A DNA stretch of 45,386 nt from an uncultured Lachnospiraceae bacterium (GTDB taxonomy: Bacteria > Bacillota > Clostridia > Lachnospirales > Lachnospiraceae), in the NCBI GenBank assembly GCA_946614165.1, contig CAMOGQ010000009.1, positions 1 through 45,386 of the forward strand, in the 5' to 3' direction. The notes below the pieces were generated by a model. The model worked only from the letters and a program-made list of their open reading frames with translations, had not been told where the DNA came from and ran no database searches. Within the stretch, counting starts at the first letter, position 1; each line of letters starts with the position of its first letter. Positions 41,439-45,386 of this stretch are shown here, one piece after another. The translations under genes and the position numbers were made by a program.

Positions 41439-41698
41439 CCGGGCCGGAAATGCATAAAAAGAAAGTCATACACAGATCTGAAAGGAAAAGACGGTTCCTG
41501 TTTCATGCAGGCATATTTGTAAAAAGATGCAGTATATGGGAAAGAAAATAAGGTATACTGATGTCAGGCAGCTGAGTGGAAGCAGCGCAGGCGGGGACAG
41601 TGATATTTCATGCCGGTAAGCGGGATGAAATATACCGGGGACAGAGATCATCGGGGATGCCCCGGGAGGCGCTGCGGCATTAGAGGGAGGAGAAACGA
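41439..41698 (+). other. 260-base gap containing a copy of the reductase promoter and gene start
   Basis: The first 95 bases show nothing notable apart from A-rich stretches. From about 41537 the sequence follows 38815-38966; see the pseudogene entry. Confidence 0.6.
41537..41690 (+). pseudogene. Decayed duplicate of the reductase promoter and first codons
   Basis: GGTATACTGATGTCAG (41552-41567) matches 38830-38845 at 15 of 16 bases, and CAGTGAT...CATGCC matches again. From 41621 the alignment with 38899 is gap-free. The parent ATG at 38910 corresponds to ATA at 41632. The following frame reads TEIIGDAPGGAAALE against TVIIGGVAGGATAAA in the parent. Over 41641-41680, 30 of 40 bases agree. The rest of the gene is absent, and the copy now forms the leader of the gene at 41699, which may use the copied TATACT (41554-41559). 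Confidence 0.75.
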
Positions 41699-42007
41699 AT
41701 GGACTTGAAAGGAATACTGCTCTGGGGCGGATTAGCCATCATTTGCGGCGCGATCTGGTTTTTCTCACGGAGGATAAAAAAAGAGATCGAAGAAAACGGG
41801 ATCCTGGTCCCGGGAGTCATATCCCGCATCGTGGAATCCGCAGACCCGGAGGATCCTGACGAAGAATGTTACGTCAGGTATCAGACCCGGGAGGGAGAGG
41901 AGATCGAAGGACTTCTGTCCAACCCGGCTGCGGGTCTGGAGGTCGGTCAGAAGGTCTGGATCAAATACCATCCGAAACTGAAACAGAACTGCAGACTGGC
42001 GAATTAA
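41699..42007 (+). CDS. Small DUF3592-like membrane protein
   Basis: The 102-residue protein has one N-terminal membrane segment (about 7-23, LLWGGLAIICGAIWFFS), then RRIKK and a soluble part with beta strands (VPGVISRIVES, CYVRYQT, VGQKVWIKYHPK). This resembles the DUF3592 fold, an OB-like domain of unknown role. GGGAGGAG lies before the ATG. It is preceded by the decayed reductase copy and followed 71 bases later by an aldo/keto reductase, with which it may be co-transcribed. Confidence 0.75.
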   Translation: MDLKGILLWGGLAIICGAIWFFSRRIKKEIEENGILVPGVISRIVESADPEDPDEECYVRYQTREGEEIEGLLSNPAAGLEVGQKVWIKYHPKLKQNCRLAN

Positions 42008-42078
42008 TCGGTATGAAAACAGAAGGAAATGCATAGAGACCGGATGCATTCAGAAGGAAGAGTAAAGGAGTCATACTT

Positions 42079-43197
42079 ATGGCAGACTGGCTGGGAAAGG
42101 ATACGGGAAAGCTGGGATTCGGCATGATGCGGCTTCCTAAAAAGGCAGTGTTTACGGACGTGGAACAGACGAAGAGAATGGTGGATCTCTTTCTGGATGC
42201 GGGCTTCACCTATTTTGATACAGCCCATGTTTATCAGGGGTCCGAGGATACCATGCGTAAGGCGCTGGTCAAGCGGCATCCCAGGGACAGTTATACCATC
42301 GCCACCAAGCTTTATGCGCCCTCCGCATCCTCGGAGAAACAGGCCAGAAAGCAGTTCGAAACATCCCTTTCCCGTCTGGGAACGGATTATGTCGATTATT
42401 ATCTGCTGCATAGTCTTATGGGGAGCAATTACAGAAAGTATGACCAGTTCCGCCTCTGGGATTATGTAAAGGGGCTGAAAGAGGAGGGAAAGATCCGCCA
42501 TATCGGCTTTTCCTTCCATGACGGGCCGGAGCTTCTGGAAAAGCTTCTGATCGCCCATCCGGAAGTGGAGTTCGTACAGCTGCAGATCAACTATGCGGAC
42601 TGGGAGAATCCCTCCGTCACTTCCCGCAGGAACTATGAAGTGGCAAGGAAATACGGGAAGGCCATCACGGTCATGGAACCCGTAAAGGGCGGGGCTCTGG
42701 CGGATCCGCCGGCAGAGGTCAAAAAACTCTTTAAGGAATACCATCCGGATCTGTCCTGCGCCTCCTGGGCTATCCGCTTTGCGGCTTCTCTGGAAGGGAT
42801 CCTTACGGTGCTCTCCGGCATGTCAAATATGGACCAGATGAGGGACAATCTGTCCTATATGAAGGACTTTCAGCCCCTTGACGCCGGGGAGCAGAGCATT
42901 ATTCAGGAGGCCCAGAGGATCATGCAGCATTCTTCCACGATTCCCTGTACGGCCTGCCGCTACTGCGTGGAAGGGTGCCCGAAAAAGATCCTGATCCCGG
43001 AGGTCTTCCGTGCCATGAATCTGCAGCTGGGAAACGGCCAGCTGGAGGCGGCCCGGGAAGCCTATGCCCAGGCAGCGGAAAAGGGGAGCCTGGCTTCTGC
43101 CTGCATAAAGTGCAGGAAGTGCGAGGGAGTCTGCCCCCAGCACCTGCCCGTCACGAAGCATCTGGAGGAAGCGGCTGCCATGTTCGAAAAGGGCTAA
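42079..43197 (+). CDS. Aldo/keto reductase with two C-terminal 4Fe-4S clusters (second copy)
   Basis: The 372-residue protein is a close paralogue of the one at 22460. It has the AKR barrel with AHVYQGSE (Tyr), ATKLYA (Lys) and LLHSLMG (His), and a tail with PCTACRYCVEGCP and CIKCRKCEGVCP for two 4Fe-4S clusters. Conserved stretches between the two copies include LGFGMMRLP, QLQINYADWE and MEPVKGG. AAAGGAG lies before the ATG. Substrate unknown. The two copies are 20 kb apart with unrelated neighbours, so this is a family expansion and not a recent tandem duplication. Confidence 0.92.
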   Translation: MADWLGKDTGKLGFGMMRLPKKAVFTDVEQTKRMVDLFLDAGFTYFDTAHVYQGSEDTMRKALVKRHPRDSYTIATKLYAPSASSEKQARKQFETSLSRLGTDYVDYYLLHSLMGSNYRKYDQFRLWDYVKGLKEEGKIRHIGFSFHDGPELLEKLLIAHPEVEFVQLQINYADWENPSVTSRRNYEVARKYGKAITVMEPVKGGALADPPAEVKKLFKEYHPDLSCASWAIRFAASLEGILTVLSGMSNMDQMRDNLSYMKDFQPLDAGEQSIIQEAQRIMQHSSTIPCTACRYCVEGCPKKILIPEVFRAMNLQLGNGQLEAAREAYAQAAEKGSLASACIKCRKCEGVCPQHLPVTKHLEEAAAMFEKG

Positions 43198-43327
43198 GCA
43201 TGGCCTTAATGAAATGTCAATAGAATTAACAAACCTTGTTCTTTCCTGCTTTGGTTATTTTGATATCTTAATATACCTAAAGAGATAATTTTTTTTGTAG
43301 ATTTTACCAAAGGGGGTACGGATCATT

Positions 43328-43393
43328 ATGAAGCAGATGTTTTTCAGTTCAGGACATAGAAGGGTTCATAAGGTTTCCGTTCCCAGAATATAG
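43328..43393 (+). CDS. Possible 21-residue leader peptide
   Basis: An ATG at 43328 preceded by AAAGGGGGT encodes MKQMFFSSGHRRVHKVSVPR plus Ile and a TAG stop. The spacing from the ribosome site is about ten bases. It lies upstream of a hairpin and terminator and might control read-through. There is no codon run typical of amino-acid attenuation. Confidence 0.3.
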   Translation: MKQMFFSSGHRRVHKVSVPRI

Positions 43394-43459
43394 AATTTTT
43401 CTTCAAATTTAAATTTGTCACGGCTGACGACAGATTCGTCAGTCAGACAGGTTTTCATG

Positions 43460-43508
43460 AAGCGCCATCTGCTGTGAACGGAGACCTCCGGGGCAGAAGG
43501 CGCTTTTT
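43460..43508 (+). terminator. Intrinsic terminator before the AAA+ gene
   Basis: AAGCGCC and GGCGCTT enclose a second stem TCTGC/GCAGA and a GGAG/CTCC inner part, followed by a T run. It ends 46 bases before the AAA+ start codon, so it either closes a short leader transcript or is read through under some condition. Confidence 0.85.
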
Positions 43509-43554
43509 TATTATACAAAAATGGTAGACAGAAAGAAGAAGGGGTGAGAGTGAT

Positions 43555-45144
43555 TTGACGAAAAAGGCTGAAAGAATAAACCTGAGAGGTCTGCAGGACA
43601 TGAGAGACGGAAACTACGCCGCGGCTGCAGGACACTTTACGGAGGCTGTGAAAAGGGAGCCCGGGAACGGAACCTACCGGTATAATCTGGGACTTGCCTA
43701 CTATGCATGTACAGTGTTCGAAAACAGTGATTACGAGAAGGAAACCATCGACAATCTCCGCATTGCAGAGAAAAAGAAGATCGCTTCCGCTTCCGCAATG
43801 CTGGGCACCCTGGCGGATCCCTCCTACGAAGGCAGAGCCTACAGACGGTTCAAGGATGAAGCCCTCGCCATTGACTTTTATCAGAAAGCGGCGGAGCGGT
43901 TCGAGAAAGATAAGGAGGAACTGCAGGAGCCGGAGCAGTGTGCTCTGTATTCCCTGTCCCTGAACCGGATCGCAGCTTATTACGACAAAAAAAGTCTCTA
44001 TTTCCGGGCAGCCTGCTATGCCGCTCTTGCGGCAAAGACAGATCCGGAACATGCCGGAGATACCCGTTTCGAAGAATATGCTTCCCATCTTTCCGAAGAG
44101 GAAGCACAGAAGGCTTCCGCTGTCGAATCCGTACAGGAGATATACGATGCCTGCAGATCAAATGACGACCGGGAGGAGGATAAGGAAGCGGGCGTCCGAA
44201 AGGATCTTGCCATGGGGCAGGCGATCGTGGAACGCTACAGGTCCATGAACCTTCCGGAGCAGAAAGAAAAAGAGGAAGAAGAGGAAGATAAGGAGACGCT
44301 GGAGGAGCTTCTGGTCCGGCTGGATGAGATGGTGGACCTCGAGGAGGTCAAAAAGGATCTGAATTCTCTGATCAATCTTCTTAAAGCCAACAGGCTCAGG
44401 GCGGAGAGAGGCATCGAAACTCCCATGCCTGTGGTGTCCCATATGGTCTTTACGGGAAATCCCGGAACCGGAAAGACCACAGTGGCAAGGCTGGTGGCCC
44501 GTATTTATAAAAAGCTTGGGGTCCTTGAAAAAGGGCATCTGGTGGAAGTGGAAAGAGCGGATCTTGTCAGTACCTACATCGGGGGTACGGAGGAAAAGGT
44601 CCGGGAGAAGATCCTGCAGGCAAAGGGAGGCGTGCTCTTTATCGACGAAGCCTATAACCTGGCAGGCAAGGGCAGCAAGGACTACGGGAACGACGTCATC
44701 GACACTCTGATCAAATCCATGGAGGACGCCAGATCGGATTATGTTGTGATCGCTGCCGGCTATCCGGATCTGATGGAGAGTTTCCTTGATGCGAACCCGG
44801 GACTCAGGTCCAGGTTCGGTCAGAAGATCCATTTCCCGGATTATGCGCCGGAAAGCCTTGTAAAGATCTTTGAGTATCTGGCCACAAAGGCTTCCATCCG
44901 CCTGGAAGAGAGTGTTCGGGAGGAACTTTTGGCTTATTTCACAGGTTCCGCAGGCCGGAAGGGCTTTGCCAACGCCCGGGAGGCCAGGAATTTGCTGGAG
45001 AGGAGCCTGCGCAGCCAGGCAGACAGACTCTCAGGCCTTGAAAATCCCAGCGATGAGATGCTGATGACCCTGACACTGGAAGATATTAAAGCGTCTATGG
45101 GGCCTGAAAGTCCGGCCGGTCCCAGAAAATACGGCTTTGGATGA
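43555..45144 (+). CDS. TPR-containing AAA+ ATPase, CbbX/SpoVK type
   Basis: The N-terminal 200 residues contain TPR-like helices (DMRDGNYAAAAGHFTEAVKR followed by a tyrosine-rich repeat). After an acidic linker with EEEEEDKE, a CbbX/SpoVK-type AAA+ module runs from about 250 to 510. Walker A is TGNPGTGKTT with Lys307, Walker B is LFIDEA with Asp364/Glu365, the pore-side segment is YIGGTEEK and the second region of homology is NPGLRSRFG. The lid domain has GRKGFANAREARNLLE. It starts at TTG 43555, the first suitable codon after GGGGTGAGAG, since no in-frame ATG precedes the TPR. CbbX activates Rubisco, SpoVK acts in sporulation, and ESX-type EccA relatives act in secretion; no such partner is nearby, so the client is unknown. 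Confidence 0.88.
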   Translation: MTKKAERINLRGLQDMRDGNYAAAAGHFTEAVKREPGNGTYRYNLGLAYYACTVFENSDYEKETIDNLRIAEKKKIASASAMLGTLADPSYEGRAYRRFKDEALAIDFYQKAAERFEKDKEELQEPEQCALYSLSLNRIAAYYDKKSLYFRAACYAALAAKTDPEHAGDTRFEEYASHLSEEEAQKASAVESVQEIYDACRSNDDREEDKEAGVRKDLAMGQAIVERYRSMNLPEQKEKEEEEEDKETLEELLVRLDEMVDLEEVKKDLNSLINLLKANRLRAERGIETPMPVVSHMVFTGNPGTGKTTVARLVARIYKKLGVLEKGHLVEVERADLVSTYIGGTEEKVREKILQAKGGVLFIDEAYNLAGKGSKDYGNDVIDTLIKSMEDARSDYVVIAAGYPDLMESFLDANPGLRSRFGQKIHFPDYAPESLVKIFEYLATKASIRLEESVREELLAYFTGSAGRKGFANAREARNLLERSLRSQADRLSGLENPSDEMLMTLTLEDIKASMGPESPAGPRKYGFG

Positions 45145-45202
45145 GACAGGCAGGGGGACCTGTGAACCAACTGAAGCGGCAGACAGCTGCCTGTGAAAGA
45201 TT

Positions 45203-45246
45203 GCCCGAAGGATGCGGAATGGAAAACTGCATCCGCCGGGCTTTTT
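45203..45246 (+). terminator. Terminator of the AAA+ gene
   Basis: GCCCG and GGATGC on the left pair with GCATCC and CGGGC on the right around a 12-base loop, followed by five T residues. It lies about 60 bases after the AAA+ stop. Confidence 0.88.
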
Positions 45247-45292
45247 ATATGCACAGTGAAAGCTTAATGGAAATGCAAACTGCATCCGGCAG

Positions 45293-45298
45293 TGTATA
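45293..45298 (+). promoter_or_regulatory. Promoter for a gene starting at the window edge
   Basis: TATAAT lies in GTGTATAATG, about 80 bases before the ATG at 45380. No clear -35 is seen at the right distance. Confidence 0.35.
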
Positions 45299-45379
45299 AT
45301 GAAAGCATCAGACTGGCACGGGTGTGCCTGTTGACAGACGGAGACAGAGACCGGCCCATGAGGCAGAAAGGAAGGGAGT

Positions 45380-45386
45380 ATGTCTT
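45380..45386 (+). CDS. Start of a gene truncated by the window end
   Basis: GGAAGGGAG lies just before ATG TCT at the last bases, a good ribosome site after a TATAAT promoter. Only two codons are visible, so nothing can be said about the product. Confidence 0.4.

Larger units (their letters stand above)
43198..43554 (+). other. 357-base leader region of the AAA+ gene
   Basis: The region is AT-rich at first, with TATACC and TAAT promoter-like stretches (43265-43300) and a 14-base palindrome CAAATTTAAATTTG (43403-43416). A 21-codon frame (43328), a CTGACGA/TCGTCAG hairpin (about 43423-43441) and a terminator (43460-43508) follow before the AAA+ gene. The order short peptide, hairpin, terminator, gene is that of an attenuated leader. 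Confidence 0.6.

Noticed and set aside
1-45386. CRISPR arrays, tRNA or rRNA genes, insertion sequences
   Set aside because: None was recognised on reading both strands: no regularly spaced direct repeats, no tRNA cloverleaf, no transposase motif.

Overview
The window looks like a chromosomal segment of a moderately GC-rich Clostridia bacterium, most likely Lachnospiraceae. The basis is the glgC-glgD pair, a soluble hybrid histidine kinase, aldo/keto reductases with two 4Fe-4S clusters, a HelD-like helicase, a CoA-disulfide-reductase/rhodanese/TusA/DsrE fusion, strong AGGAGG-type ribosome sites and many U-tract terminators. No tRNA, rRNA, CRISPR array, transposase or phage module was seen. Family assignments come from reading motifs; no database search was run.

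Layout. 1-57 is the tail of an unknown gene. 134-1504 is a MATE exporter and 1630-4158 a hybrid kinase. 4328-6579 is the glycogen pair glgC-glgD, closed by a perfect terminator. 6862-9667 holds a HelD-like helicase and a DUF554 membrane protein. 9796-11959 is an operon of an SH3 lipoprotein, a small membrane protein and a zinc-ribbon/leucine-rich-repeat protein. 11960-12352 (minus) is an FMN split-barrel protein. 12581-16238 is a symporter/hydrolase/C-S-lyase-type operon. 16327-16824 is a histone-H1-like Ala/Lys protein, and 17113-17826 an FGGY sugar-kinase N-terminal domain that stops before its catalytic region.

18.2-22.1 kb is the most system-like part. An exonuclease-BRCT gene with two translationally coupled unknown genes is followed by a divergent pair: an XRE regulator and a membrane-anchored Ser/Thr kinase. 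The exonuclease operon and the kinase have promoters that share an extended -10 element and, directly after it, a related box (ACTCGTGAGCAC / ACTCGAGCGCAC). A perfect 14-bp inverted repeat surrounds the kinase copy. This suggests one regulon.

22.4-45.4 kb holds an aldo/keto reductase; a Na/Pi-cotransporter-PhoU fusion (minus); a 1298-residue SNF2 ATPase with two SWIM-type zinc motifs behind a structured leader; a minus-strand GntR/ABC ATPase/ABC permease/acetyltransferase cluster with overlapping operator dyads; MscS; a 1190-residue anchored surface protein with a Pro/Lys/Glu stalk and four diverged repeats of about 255 residues; an HD phosphohydrolase; a flavodoxin; the four-domain CoA-disulfide reductase fusion; a small DUF3592-like protein whose leader is a decayed copy of the reductase promoter and gene start; a second aldo/keto reductase; and a TPR-AAA+ CbbX/SpoVK-type ATPase behind another terminator-containing leader.

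The items most worth following are the shared operator, the decayed reductase copy (start codon ATG changed to ATA), the headless FGGY domain, the repeat surface protein, and the terminator-bearing leaders before the SNF2 and AAA+ genes.
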